From NCBI GenBank assembly GCA_963971575.1, contig OZ020625.1, positions 25,011,253-25,075,252 on the forward strand: 64,000 nt of DNA, given 5' to 3'. Shown here piece after piece: positions 57,001 to 64,000 of this stretch. The DNA comes from Liopterus haemorrhoidalis. Taxonomy: Eukaryota > Arthropoda > Insecta > Coleoptera > Dytiscidae. The notes below the pieces were generated by a model that saw only the letters and a list, made by a program, of their open reading frames with translations, was not told the DNA's origin and made no database searches. Each line of letters begins with the position of its first letter. The first letter of the stretch is position 1. The translations under genes and the position numbers were made by a program.

Positions 57001-60000
57001 AAAAAAATTTAATTCTTACCTTTAACAATCCTCTACATATATTATAGTAAAAAATTAAACTTTAATAGTAAATTCTATTTTTTTTTTATAGTATTTATTA
57101 TTTTTACCTGGACATAAAGATAGCAACTACCCTTAAAAAATCTTTTTTTTTATTAATTAAGAAAATGAATTATTATTAACAGATCATTTTTAATATTTTG
57201 TATAGTAACCACCAGTATTTATAACTTCCCGACATCTTTTCGGCATTGATTCTAATAATTTCGTGATCATTTCATTATCAATATTAGACCAGGCACCCTG
57301 CAAAGCTTTAAACAAATCTTCAATATTTGAATGCGTTTTGTTTCTAATCTTTCTAACGACAATCTCCCAAAGGTTTTCTATTGAATTTAAATCGGGTGAC
57401 TGTGACGGCCAAGTCATTACGTTAATTTTTGAATCCTCCAACCATTTTTTGACCAACTTCGAAGAATGTGTTGGGTCATTATCATGCTGAAAAGTATGTT
57501 TTAAAGGCTTGAACTCATCAGAATAAGGTTCCATAATATTCTGAAGGATGTCTTTATATTTAAATCGATCCATTATTCCTTCAATGTGGTATAGAGGACC
57601 CATATCCCGAGAAACAGCCCCATACCATCACACCACCTCCTCCATGTTTAACTGTTGGCAAGGTGTATTTTAGAACTAATCTTTTATTAGCAGGCCTCCT
57701 AACGTAACTTACACCATCACTTTTAAACAAATTGAACTTAGATTCATCACTAAAAATAACTTTTTTCCATTGATCCAGTCCAGTCAATATTATTTTTAGC
57801 AAATTCTAATCGAGCCTTCATATTCATTTTGGATAGAAGTGGTTTTTTAGCTGGACGGCGACTAAAAAGACCCTCACTAACTAATCTTCTGCGAATAGTT
57901 CATGTTGAGATGTTTTCTTGATCCATTGGTGGCAAAAGAACCAAAATTTTCTCCGATGACAGAAGGGGGTTATTGGTAGATAAATAAATAATTTTTTTAT
58001 CAATTCGTTTTGTAGTTTTTCGTGTCCGTCCTGAGATTTTTGAAACTTCAAACGTACCTTCTTCTCGAAATCGTTTTATAATTCGCGACACAGTAGATTT
58101 ATGAACATTTAAATTTTGTGAAATCACATTTTGCAGCCCGTCTTTAAAACCAGAAATTATGAAGTTTCTAATTTCACTTGAAACAGTTTTACTACGACCC
58201 ATGATTGGCAAATGTAAACTGAAATATTACTTGTGCACTACATATTATTTATGGATAAAACCTGCATATAACAAGAAAATTCAAGTAGCTGCAATATTTT
58301 TGTCCAAGCAAAAATGAAGAAATAATTTATTATTAATCTGTAAGTCAGATTATTTGACTATTGATTGATGTAACAGACAAAATATGATTAAATTACAGAA
58401 CAAAAAGTATTTATTTTCCAATAATATTATTAAAATTTGAAAAATTGAAAAATGTTGAAGTTGCAATCTTTATGGCCAATACTGTATGTCTGTCAGTCCG
58501 TCCGTCCGTCCGTCCGTATCGTCTGTCTGTTTGTTAATGAAATTTACTTACATCTATCATGAATTTTGGAAATACGTTGAGATATGTCTTGCCAGTCGTA
58601 AACTAATCTCTTGATCAGATGAAAAGCATTCATAGGATTCTCTGTGTAGAGTTGTGGATCACTCCAGGCTTTCTCATGTTCCTGTTTATAAAACTTGTAA
58701 AAACTGAAAATATTGAAATAATATTATAAGTACGTATATTATAGATAGAGGAGAAGGTTCTAAATTTTTGTTTTACGTAACTGTACTTATAAATTAAAAT
58801 TAAGAATTTGCATATTCTAAACCAGGGGTGGGGAACCCGCGGCCTTTTGAAATCTGCTTTGCGGCCTTATCATACTTTTTATACAGCAAAAATACTTTAC
58901 AGAAAATTATTGCAATTGTTAATTTTATTCGAACAAATGCATTACGATATCGCCAATTTCGAAACTTGCTTGTAGATTTACCGTATCATTGTAAAGTTCG
59001 CTCGCTATCAAGAGGACAAGTTATGGTCAAAGTTTTATTTCTGCGAGAACAAATCATGAGATTTTATGAGGAATATAAACATCAATGCGAATTATTAGAT
59101 GGGGAATTTTGCAGAAATGCTGCATTTTTGTGCGATATTATGGTAAAGCAAAATGATTTAAATATTTCTTTGTAAGGTAAAACAAAACATATACATGACA
59201 TGAGGCAAAATATCCAGACGTTTCGAAAAAAGTTAGTATTTTTCAAAACTCTCTTCTCTCGATCGGAAATATCTAAAGAACATTTCCCGCAATTAACAAA
59301 ATATTTAAATTAACACGAATCTGCATCATTAGAAGCATTTAAGGATTATACAGCTGTTTTGGATTTATTAATTGCAGAATATGCTGCAAGGTTCTTTGAT
59401 TTTGAAGAACATACTTTAGCAGTGAAATTAGCCTTTGAGCCACATCTGGTTAATGTCTCAGAGGCACCCAGCGAACTACAGATGGAATTGTTGGAGCTAG
59501 ATGAAGATAACATAATAAAGTCTCTTTTTGATACAAAGAAAGATCCCGTTCATATTTGGAAAAATGCAATTGAAGCAGCCTGATATCATATTTATTTCAA
59601 GTAAAAAACAAACCCAAAAGTCCCATTAAATTAGTTATCTGGATCTTTAAATGGTCCTCTAATCTGATATCATAATTTTTTGTTTTTGTTGAATAATCTA
59701 AGTCATAATTGTTTTTCTTGAATGAATATACATATTGTTTGATTAAATAATATGATGTAGGATGAATTTTAATAAAATTACATTTAATAACACTTTGATA
59801 AATTATCATTTACTGTCCTTATTTTTATTTATTGTGCGTCTATAAAATACAGGTGGGTAGGTATATATTGTATGGGGAGAACTATTCCAGGAAAGACGGT
59901 AAATATTTTTGTACGGCCTTATTATTGTCTTCAAAATTAAAATTGGACTTCCGTGGTAAACAGGTTCCCGACCCCTGTTCTAAACTCTTACGTTAATTTA

Positions 60001-60461
60001 TACCCATACATTTTTTCAGAGGGCAATTTAATATGTTAAAAAGAAAAAGACAAATATTTATAACGTTCCTCTTTTCTTTACTAACCAAGTAGCGTTCCCA
60101 AAAAGATATATTTTATTATTCTACAAAACAAAACAAAATTTTTATATTTTCGCAAAAAAATTATATGTATATAATACACATTTTTCTTTCGGGGGAAGAG
60201 GGGCGGGGGCAGTTACACCTCCTCTGGATTCCACCTTGTCAAGAATCTTATTTATGAATTACTTATAGATGATACCTACCTATCCAGAATTTTGAGATTT
60301 CTTTTTTGCTGCGTTATAGACTTCTCCAAGTTCTTTAGGAGTATATCTTCTGTATGCAACAGTTTTTCCAATTGAATTGTTGAAGAAAATACGTCACCAA
60401 TAGTAAATTGTATTTTACAGAATAATACAGCTAACAGAATTCCTAATATTTTTTTCCACAT
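41979..60461 (-). CDS. P4HA-like: Prolyl 4-hydroxylase alpha subunit, gene 3 (complete coding region)
   Basis: Minus-strand exons 60461-60280, 58703-58552, 56868-56539, 54138-54110, 52603-52358, 50038-49829, 48220-48161, 45973-45808, 42049-41979; coding length 1446 bp, 481 residues. [19 protein letters not shown] is a signal peptide; ATG follows a TTTTTAG acceptor by six bases. The order is N-terminal helix ([16 protein letters not shown]), TPR domain (exon 3) and dioxygenase domain. Iron ligands H377, D379 (LHVDP), H447 (TLHGGCP) and 2-oxoglutarate K457 (GTKW) are kept, and D-to-H spacing (68) is close to vertebrate enzymes. The C-terminus [20 protein letters not shown] lacks the acidic tail of genes 1 and 2. 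Diverged in sequence but identical in intron phase to gene 2. Confidence 0.92.
42629..44238 (+). mobile_element. TTAA-flanked DNA transposon with partial transposase
   Basis: Inverted ends GGGGACATTCGCTTTTGA / GGGGACATTCGCCTTTGA, TTAA at 42625-42628 and 44239-44242. TTAA specificity suggests Kolobok or piggyBac; the interior ORF does not look like piggyBac. The element splits a reverse transcriptase frame. Confidence 0.8.
42900..43642 (+). CDS. Transposase-like ORF, C-terminal part, of the TTAA element
   Basis: The frame is open from at least 42910 to TAA 43640-43642. It starts basic, with an AT-hook-like KRGRKSK, followed by [59 protein letters not shown] and [20 protein letters not shown], ending YSPGIAD. 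The H..C...WC and NESYN..IW pattern matches a repetitive animal protein family that I know as Mutator-like transposase domain proteins, which may be Kolobok transposases; I am unsure of the name. The catalytic N-terminal half is missing, so it cannot mobilise the element by itself. It is unusually intact for this region. Confidence 0.6.
44331..45169 (-). mobile_element. PIF/Harbinger element, decayed
   Basis: Ends TGTATCATTTTCATTC / TGCATCATTTTCATGG and TTA duplications at 44328-44330 and 45170-45172. Minus strand 44930-44690 encodes RYEEKRWW across a frameshift and [20 protein letters not shown], the N-terminal part of a PIF/Harbinger nuclease. The catalytic part is deleted. Confidence 0.8.
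45695..45745 (+). repeat. Solo 3' end of HINE family next to a P4HA exon
   Basis: GTAGGTACGAACCTTGAAATG, hairpin-like TTTGAAAATTCACAC and TTCACATCAATATTTTT. It lies 63 bp beyond the donor of P4HA gene 3 exon 45973-45808 (gene orientation). Confidence 0.65.
46140..46745 (-). pseudogene. mariner deletion derivative
   Basis: GTACCGGGAAGTTTTTTCG end at about 46141. Minus strand 46680-46495 gives [34 protein letters not shown] and RPEIVNRR with the same internal joint as the copies at 19011, 34681 and 47237. Confidence 0.8.
46766..46960 (+). repeat. Direct duplication of about 73 bp
   Basis: The block from TATTTTGTGTCTCTTTC to AATGGGTGTGGCCTT occurs at about 46770-46839 and again at about 46892-46959 with one mismatch, separated by about 52 bp. 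Confidence 0.85.
47237..47870 (+). pseudogene. mariner deletion derivative, 3'-truncated
   Basis: GTGTAGGGGAAAGTTTTTTCG start; [16 protein letters not shown] at 47400, [15 protein letters not shown] joined to [28 protein letters not shown], then [12 protein letters not shown]. It ends at about 47868 within the YHLF codons. Its intact A-run (47770-47776) is the empty site for HINE copy A2. Confidence 0.8.
48161..48220 (-). CDS. P4HA-like: P4HA gene 3 exon 7 (20 codons)
   Basis: Acceptor ATGTTTAAG, donor TTTTAT|GTACGT. Reads [20 protein letters not shown], matching the G.GNRIAT.LFY strand after the HxD segment. A second in-frame acceptor, GTACGGAAG, would give a 36-bp exon equal in size to gene 1; the longer form fits the vertebrate spacing better. 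Confidence 0.8.
48427..49790 (+). pseudogene. mariner relic (N-terminal plus internal block), split by an 884-bp element
   Basis: [26 protein letters not shown] (48427-48504) continues after the insertion as [51 protein letters not shown]. After a deletion, 49709-49790 reads [20 protein letters not shown] in another frame. The last catalytic blocks are missing. Confidence 0.8.
48506..49389. mobile_element. Non-autonomous element with 4-bp duplication ATCG and 7-bp inverted ends
   Basis: TGTCACG at the left and CGTGACA at the right, with ATCG at 48502-48505 and 49390-49393. Removing it restores the mariner codons across QQQCIDEL. The interior of 884 bp is non-coding. The superfamily is not clear from a 4-bp duplication and such short ends. 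Confidence 0.75.
50247..50914. mobile_element. TTAA-flanked foldback element with arms of about 250 bp
   Basis: Starts GGGGGCGGTATGGT after TTAA (50243-50246) and ends in a C-run before TTAA (50915-50918). The left arm (about 50325-50560) and right arm (about 50680-50910) are near-perfect complements: ATAATACCTACAGTAAAG and CTTTACTGTAGGTATTAT, CTCACCGCAAATCAACTC and its complement, GGTAACGCTGTCGAG and its complement. The loop is about 120 bp. It shares its right arm with 62460-63381. Confidence 0.85.
51150..52235 (-). repeat. Microsatellite repeat family 3, two consecutive copies
   Basis: Minus orientation. Copy 1 spans about 51150-51815 with a (CACA/GACA)n tract at 51463-51675; copy 2 spans about 51840-52235 with a short tract at 52080-52100. 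Both have CTCTTTAAGTTAAACCG beside the tract, TTTTCGATGTCGAGATT-type sequence near the start and CCCGACCTTAATATATAAG at the end. Reading frames through the tract (TQTH, VCVS repeats) are not genes. Confidence 0.8.
52622..52662 (-). repeat. Eroded solo 3' end of HINE family
   Basis: GTTAAGTGTGAACACATTTCAGG followed by a decayed ACCTGAAAA-type inner repeat, 19 bp upstream of the acceptor of P4HA gene 3 exon 52603-52358. Confidence 0.45.
52690..52840. repeat. Terminal fragments of a mariner and a hAT element
   Basis: 52690-52730 TACGAGGGCTACCTTTTAAG is the terminal repeat of the 2043/37385 mariner family. 52785-52838, on the minus strand CAGTGCCGTAACTAGGCAAGG then GGGCCC, resembles one end of a hAT element. 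Partners not found. Confidence 0.45.
52980..53770 (+). pseudogene. Degenerate ORF of a repetitive arthropod protein family
   Basis: Across three frames: [19 protein letters not shown] (about 53150-53205), [11 protein letters not shown], then decayed blocks and finally HLPENLGDF and [14 protein letters not shown] (about 53610-53680). The FLCLWDSR and GERFHQDL motifs recur in multi-copy arthropod proteins of unknown function, so a transposon origin is likely. Stops and frameshifts are frequent. I cannot name the superfamily. Confidence 0.45.
54110..54138 (-). CDS. P4HA-like: P4HA gene 3 linker micro-exon (29 bp)
   Basis: Acceptor AACTGTTTCAG, donor CTTGCA|GTAAGT; two split-codon bases then PYDFDDELA. 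Phases fit its neighbours exactly. Confidence 0.82.
54350..54850 (+). repeat. Microsatellite repeat family 2 copy
   Basis: TTTTTACCGACCGCC, GGTATTGTGATCATACCG, a short degenerate GTCT tract (54497-54530), CGGCTAAAAGGATTTTTATG, CAACTTTTGGTAAAAATCG and end GGTGGCCACAGCTGATTT. Confidence 0.75.
54851..55010. repeat. Dispersed repeat, second copy of 24555-24725
   Basis: GGCTAATAATGTTATGG and CACTACACTCTACACTGTAG in inverse orientation to 24555-24725. A partial copy of the end (GTAGAGTGTAGTG) also occurs at 54277-54289. Confidence 0.5.
55011..55428. other. P4HA gene 3 intron segment
   Basis: AT-rich with no recognised element, exon or RNA. Confidence 0.4.
55429..56448 (+). mobile_element. Helentron/HINE-like element, copy F
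   Basis: AGGATTTTGTAGATATG start, (GTCT)n at 55474-55494, GCCAAACGGCTAGACC, and end ATACCTGTGAAACCCT, hairpin GTGTGAAAATTCACAC, CACTTCACATCAA. tRNA-like cassette 55983-56046 (TGATAGAGTAATGATTAGC; GGGTTCCAGTCTCG with CGAG/CTCG stem). It ends 91 bp from P4HA gene 3 exon 56868-56539. Confidence 0.75.
55983..56046 (+). other. tRNA-like cassette of HINE copy F
   Basis: A-box-like GATAGAGTAATGATTAGC and T-arm-like CGAGGGTTCCAGTCTCG, with a fully paired CGAG/CTCG stem that differs in sequence from the stems of the other copies. Confidence 0.5.
56928..58484 (-). pseudogene. Tc1 transposon, nearly full length, decayed transposase
   Basis: Ends CAGTATTGGCCATAAAGAT / CAGTATTGGCCATAAAGAT with TA on both sides. 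Minus strand: [18 protein letters not shown] from 58211, [19 protein letters not shown], then a stop at 57900. Next comes [20 protein letters not shown] in another frame, [17 protein letters not shown] (first Asp), [27 protein letters not shown] (second Asp), [14 protein letters not shown] (Glu) and GGYYTKY. All three catalytic residues persist but not in one frame. It ends about 70 bp from the 58703-58552 P4HA exon. Confidence 0.88.
58485..58551. repeat. Short (GTCC/GTCT)n tract
   Basis: GTCCGTCCGTCCGTCCGT and GTCTGTCTGTTTG between the Tc1 end and the P4HA gene 3 exon; simple repeat. Confidence 0.7.
58823..59977 (+). pseudogene. hAT element with decayed GTF2IRD2-like transposase
   Basis: Ends CAGGGGTGGGGAACCCG / CAGGGGTCGGGAACCTG and the 8-bp duplication TTCTAAAC at 58815-58822 and 59978-59985. 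Frames 58890-59175 ([40 protein letters not shown]) and 59210-59583 ([32 protein letters not shown]) are typical of ZBED5/GTF2IRD2-like hAT transposases. The N-terminal zinc finger and the dimerisation C-terminus are missing. Confidence 0.88.
60280..60461 (-). CDS. P4HA-like: P4HA gene 3 first coding exon
   Basis: Minus strand. ATG at 60461-60459, signal peptide of about 22 residues, then [20 protein letters not shown]. Donor CTGGATAG|GTAGGT leaves phase 2. The acceptor TTTTTAG at 60469-60468 implies an upstream untranslated exon. Confidence 0.88.
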
Positions 60462-60593
60462 GATTACCTAAAAATTATATTTAATATTTCGAGTTTACAA
60501 ACAAAAAGTGGTGTATTTTGTCTTTGGGTAACCTTAGATGAATATTTGGGGTCCTTGTCCTATATTGTAGACGAGCTCTTTTGTACCATTTTT

Positions 60594-60642
60594 AGGGTCT
60601 TGTAGGTATGACCACCAAAAAATACTTATAAATCCACTCACG

Positions 60643-60675
<33 letters not shown>

Positions 60676-60910
60676 GCCTGTCTGTGCGGTAGAAATTGTA
60701 GCCAAACGGCTGAACACAGAAAGTTGAAATTAGGCATGCTTTTACAACTCTTTAACCCACATATAGGAAAAATACTGAGAGTTCAAAAAAACAAATGAAT
60801 ATCAAAAAAAAAAAATTAAAAAGATGTTTTTAGCATTCTGTTTTCTTATTACACTTATTAAATACCTACAAAACCCTGAAATGTTTGAAAATTCACACTA
60901 CACACATCAA
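60594..60910 (+). mobile_element. Internally deleted HINE-like element
   Basis: AGGGTCTTGTAGGTATG, (GTCT)n at 60644-60684, GCCAAACGGCTGAACAC, then a direct jump to ATACCTACAAAACCCTG, TTTGAAAATTCACAC and CACATCAA. It lacks the cassette and the whole second half, and lies about 130 bp upstream of the first coding exon of P4HA gene 3. Confidence 0.75.
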
Positions 60911-60934
60911 TTTTTAGGCATATAAATTCTGAAA

Positions 60935-62119
60935 ATAGTGGAACAGGGGAATAGGGGAATAGGGAAATAGTGGAACATGGGTACAGGGGAACAGGGGAAT
61001 AGGCGAATAGGGGAATAGGGGAATAAGGGAACAGGGGAACAGGGGAATAGGGGAATAAGGGAACAGGGGAACAGGGGAACAGGGGAACAGGAGAACAGGA
61101 GAACAGGAGAACAGGAGAACAGGAGAACAGGAGAACAGGAGCGGAACAGCGGAACAGCGGAACAGCGGAACAGCGGAACAGCGGAACAGCGGAACAGCGG
61201 AACAGCGGAACAGCGGAACAGCGGAACAGCGGAACAGCGGAACAGCGGAACAGCGGAACAGCGGAACAGCGGAACAGCGGAACAGCGGAACAGCGGAACA
61301 GCGGAACAGCGGAACAGCGGAACAGCGGAACAGCGGAACAGCGGAACAGCGGAACAGCGGAACAGCGGAACAGCGGAACAGCGGAACAGCGGAACAGCGG
61401 AACAGCGGAACAGCGGAACAGCGGAACAGCGGAACAGCGGAACAGCGGAACAGCGGAACAGCGGAACAGCGGAACAGCGGAACAGCGGAACAGCGGAACA
61501 GCGGAACAGCGGAACAGCGGAACAGCGGAACAGCGGAACAGCGGAACAGCGGAACAGCGGAACAGCGGAACAGCGGAACAGCGGAACAGCGGAACAGCGG
61601 AACAGCGGAACAGCGGAACAGCGGAAACAGCGGAACAGCGGAACAGCGGAACAGCGGAACAGCGGAACAGCGGAACAGCGGAACAGCGGAAACAGCGGAA
61701 CAGCGGAAACAGCGGAACAGCGGAACAGCGGAAACAGCGGAACAGCGGAACAGCGGAACAGCGGAACAGCGGAACAGCGGAACAGCGGAACAGCGGAACA
61801 GCGGAACAGCGGAACAGCGGAACAGCGGAACAGCGGAACAGCGGAACAGCGGAACAGCGGAACAGCGGAACAGCGGAACAGCGGAACAGCGGAACAGCGG
61901 AACAGCGGAACAGCGGAACAGCGGAACAGCGGAACAGCGGAACAGCGGAACAGCGGAACAGCGGAAACAGCGGAACAGCGGAACAGCGGAAACAGCGGAA
62001 CAGCGGAACAGCGGAACAGCGGAACAGCGGAACAGCGGAACAGCGGAACAGCGGAACAGCGGAACAGCGGAACAGCGGAACAGCGGAACAGCGGAACAGC
62101 GGAACAGCGGAACAGCGGA
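60935..62119. repeat. 8-bp tandem array, (GGAACAGC)n with variant zone
   Basis: From about 61139 to 62119 the unit GGAACAGC repeats about 120 times, with a few 9-bp units (GGAAACAGC). From 60935 to 61138 related 8-bp variants occur (GGGGAACA, GGGGAATA, GGAGAACA) in blocks. The 441-codon frame across it (CSAVPLFR repeats) follows from an 8-bp period and is not a gene. Confidence 0.95.
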
Positions 62120-62127
62120 AAGCTTCC

Positions 62128-62390
62128 TAGTAGAGCTGTGAACGTTGTCCGCCAACGGCGTGGGCGAGCGCATTAAATCGTGCAATTTGGACTGGTGAAA
62201 AACAGTCTGGATTGTGCGTTCGGTAGTTCGATTCTCCATTGGTGATATTATTCGAGCGAGAATAATATATTTACATTAGTCTCATTTCACAATCATTCAC
62301 CCTTCATCCAGGTGTAGGAGCTCGCCCCCTGGCATCGGCGATTAGCCTCGTTGCAGAAATAGACCGATGTAAAATAAATAAATAAATGTG
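62128..62390 (+). mobile_element. tRNA-derived SINE
   Basis: Head with GGCGTGGGCGAGCGC (A-box-like, about 62158) and GGTAGTTCGATTCTCC (B-box, about 62222-62237), body TGGTGATATTATTCGAG, CAGGTGTAGGAGCTCGCC and GGCATCGGCGATTAGCC, tail (AAAT)n. Body shared with 7171-7410. It directly abuts the 8-bp array. Confidence 0.78.
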
Positions 62391-62459
62391 AACTTTGTCT
62401 TTAGAGACCAAGCGAATAAAAAACAAAAACATAATATAGAGTTACAATGGGCCCCTTAA

Positions 62460-63381
62460 GGGGGGTATGGTATTTTTGATGTTTTTTTTCAATTTTTTTT
62501 ATTGGCTTATTCGATTGTATATATCTTCAAGAGTATCCCATTAAAATTTCAAGTTAATCGGAGCAAAATTGACTGAGATATACTCATTTTAATACTAGTA
62601 CCTATTATTTGTTTTTTCGCGCCTATCGTATGTATGTGGCGTTGTATCGCTTTTGTGCGCATGTGGCTTTAATATCGATATCAGCTGCTTTATACTCTTA
62701 GAGAGGGGACTCGTGACGAATATCTTTGATACATATATTGAAATATACTTGTATATAAGCTATATATGTGTATTGTACCGGTATATTATTTTTGAGCAGT
62801 TATACACGTGCATTACAAACGCGTTTTCTGAAAAATAGCTTTTTTTGATGCGGTCTACATCATAACTCAAAAACTATTGAATGGATCTTTCTGAAATTTT
62901 GCACACTTCTTTATAAATCATTTTACTAGGTAGTGACGTTGAGTTTTTGCTTTTATTTTGAATATTTTTTTTTTTATAACCATTTTTCCGATTACCAAAC
63001 ACGATTTTTTACGTTTTTTTCGATTTTTTTACTTTAAAGTCGTACCAAAAATTCAAAACTCAATTTAATAAAAAAAACTCGACGTCACTACCTGAAGAAA
63101 CTTTTAAACTAACCAAAACTTTTTGAATTATATGTTTCAGATGATTGTGTCACTAGATATCGTGTACACCGCAAATCAAGTTTTTTTGGAGTGTTTACTA
63201 AAAAATGACGCCAATGGCTCATTTTTCAATATTTTTCAATAAAAATTTAACGCAATACTCTTCAAGTGTTGTTCTTTAAGATAGAATTTCACCCATTTAG
63301 CTTACCTTTACCAGATTTCCACAAATCGTTCTTAAAAATATGCTTAAAAAATGCAAAATTAACCATACCTCCCCCCCCCCC
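62460..63381. mobile_element. TTAA-flanked non-autonomous element related to the foldback
   Basis: Starts GGGGGGTATGGT after TTAA (62456-62459) and ends ACCATACCTCCCCC before TTAA (63382-63385). An inner hairpin AGGTAGTGACGTTGAG / CTCGACGTCACTACCT lies at about 62930 and 63080. The region 63040-63290 is clearly related to the right arm of 50247-50914 (CACCGCAAATCAA, TTTTTCAATATTTTTCAATAA). Confidence 0.75.
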
Positions 63382-63480
63382 TTAATAGTATGCCCCCATG
63401 GTTGTGGGTGTAGCAAGCCCATAGTTATGCCACTGGAAAACTTGTGAAAGAAGAATTAAAGGTTTGGTACACTCCTAATA

Positions 63481-63530
63481 TACCTATAAAATCCTTAAAT
63501 GTGTGATAATTCACAATTCAAGTCGATGTT
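63481..63530 (+). repeat. Solo 3' end of HINE family, eroded
   Basis: ATACCTATAAAATCCTTAAATGTGTG and ATTCACAATTCAAGTCGATG keep the order inner repeat, hairpin, end, with several changes. Confidence 0.5.
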
Positions 63531-63816
63531 TTTATATAGAAAATATAAATACTTACGGTTTTTGTAAAAATACAGTTATTGGCTTATTATTCACAACTAT
63601 AAATGGTGTATATATTGTAGATTATAATTTTATCAAACATTTCTAATTCAACTAAATCTATATAGTTAATAGTGCATTAAATAAACTATTATGTATTTAC
63701 TTTGTATTATTTATTGCTATTAAAGTTTTACAATTGTGCTATCCAAATACGAAGTGAAGAAATTATGGTGATAGAGGATTTGAAACACTGTTAAATAGTT
63801 TATTGGAAGGATAGAG

Positions 63817-64000
63817 TTATTCTTTCGTTATCTTTAATTTTTTGCGTTTACCAAATTTCTTAAGACATACTTCCAAAATTAATACTAATAAAGATATGTT
63901 TAAACCAATGAAGAGAATGAAGAAAGCCACTTGCAAATGAGTTATTGAAAGAGATGTTGGACCAGTTGTTTCAATTTTCACAATTTGGAATATGGTATCT
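63817..64000 (-). CDS. Probable ionotropic receptor, C-terminal end (partial)
   Basis: Minus strand 64000-63817, 60 codons to TAA. The sequence holds TSLSITHLQVAFFILFIGLN followed by a hydrophobic stretch and a basic tail KKFGKRKKLKITKE. A short L-x-x-HLQ-x-AFF block, then one membrane helix and a brief cytoplasmic tail, is the standard end of insect variant ionotropic glutamate receptors (last transmembrane helix). The start and ligand-binding domain lie beyond the window. It is on the same strand as P4HA gene 3, upstream of it. Assignment rests on a short stretch; another single-helix C-terminus is possible. Confidence 0.6.
   Translation of the reverse strand, partial: DTIFQIVKIETTGPTSLSITHLQVAFFILFIGLNISLLVLILEVCLKKFGKRKKLKITKE

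Noticed and set aside
60914..62239. 441-codon open frame with CSAVPLFR repeats
   Set aside because: An 8-bp unit cycles through all three frames and happens to contain no stop; there is no conserved flanking protein.

Overview
The window is animal, almost certainly insect, nuclear DNA: AT-rich, gene-poor, with GT-AG introns of 0.1-5 kb and a dense load of cut-and-paste transposons, non-LTR relics, SINEs and microsatellite-bearing repeats. A large beetle-like genome would fit, but the species cannot be fixed from the sequence.

Host genes. Three prolyl 4-hydroxylase alpha-subunit (P4HA) genes form a cluster. Gene 1 (+) enters from the left edge and ends at 15312; its six C-terminal coding exons are present. 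Gene 2 (+) is complete, 22974-38874 (nine coding exons, 496 residues). Gene 3 (-) is complete, 60461 down to 41979 (nine coding exons, 481 residues), and converges on gene 2. All three share intron positions and phases (2,1,1,0,0,0,0,1) and keep the HxD...H...K residues for iron and 2-oxoglutarate. Genes 1 and 2 are a tandem pair with acidic C-terminal tails that gene 3 lacks. At the right edge (63817-64000, -) lies the C-terminal end of a probable ionotropic receptor. The P4HA proteins would act in the ER lumen on collagen-like substrates, with PDI as partner.

Mobile DNA. Nearly everything else is transposon. 0.0-2.6 kb: mariner relics. 3.2-9.4 kb: microsatellite elements, including an inverted pair. 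10.9-18.0 kb: a Tc1/mariner deletion derivative, nested MITEs, and a non-LTR relic split by a mariner. 19.0-22.9 kb: a deleted mariner split by a microsatellite element that itself carries a hAT MITE. 24.7-27.3 kb: a non-LTR relic holding a MITE and a Tc1 whose transposase contains an intron. 28-36 kb: palindromic MITEs, microsatellite families, a three-level mariner/hAT/hAT nest and deletion derivatives. 37-41.5 kb: mariner, an ATCGAT-rich element and a pogo-like element. 42-45.5 kb: a non-LTR relic broken by a TTAA-flanked element and a PIF/Harbinger element. 46-63.4 kb: more mariners, a 0.67-kb foldback, a Tc1, a hAT, a 1-kb array of 8-bp repeats, a SINE and a second TTAA element.

The most unusual pattern is the most abundant family (copies at 4135, 5377, 8327, 13350, 19551, 21809, 55429, 60594). 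Its architecture is Helentron/HINE-like: inverted repeats near both ends, a (GTCT)n tract, a 3' hairpin and insertion into T-runs. Full-length copies carry a tRNA-like cassette at one fixed position. The cassette sequence differs almost completely from copy to copy, although the flanks are well conserved and the A-box, B-box and T-arm pairing are kept.
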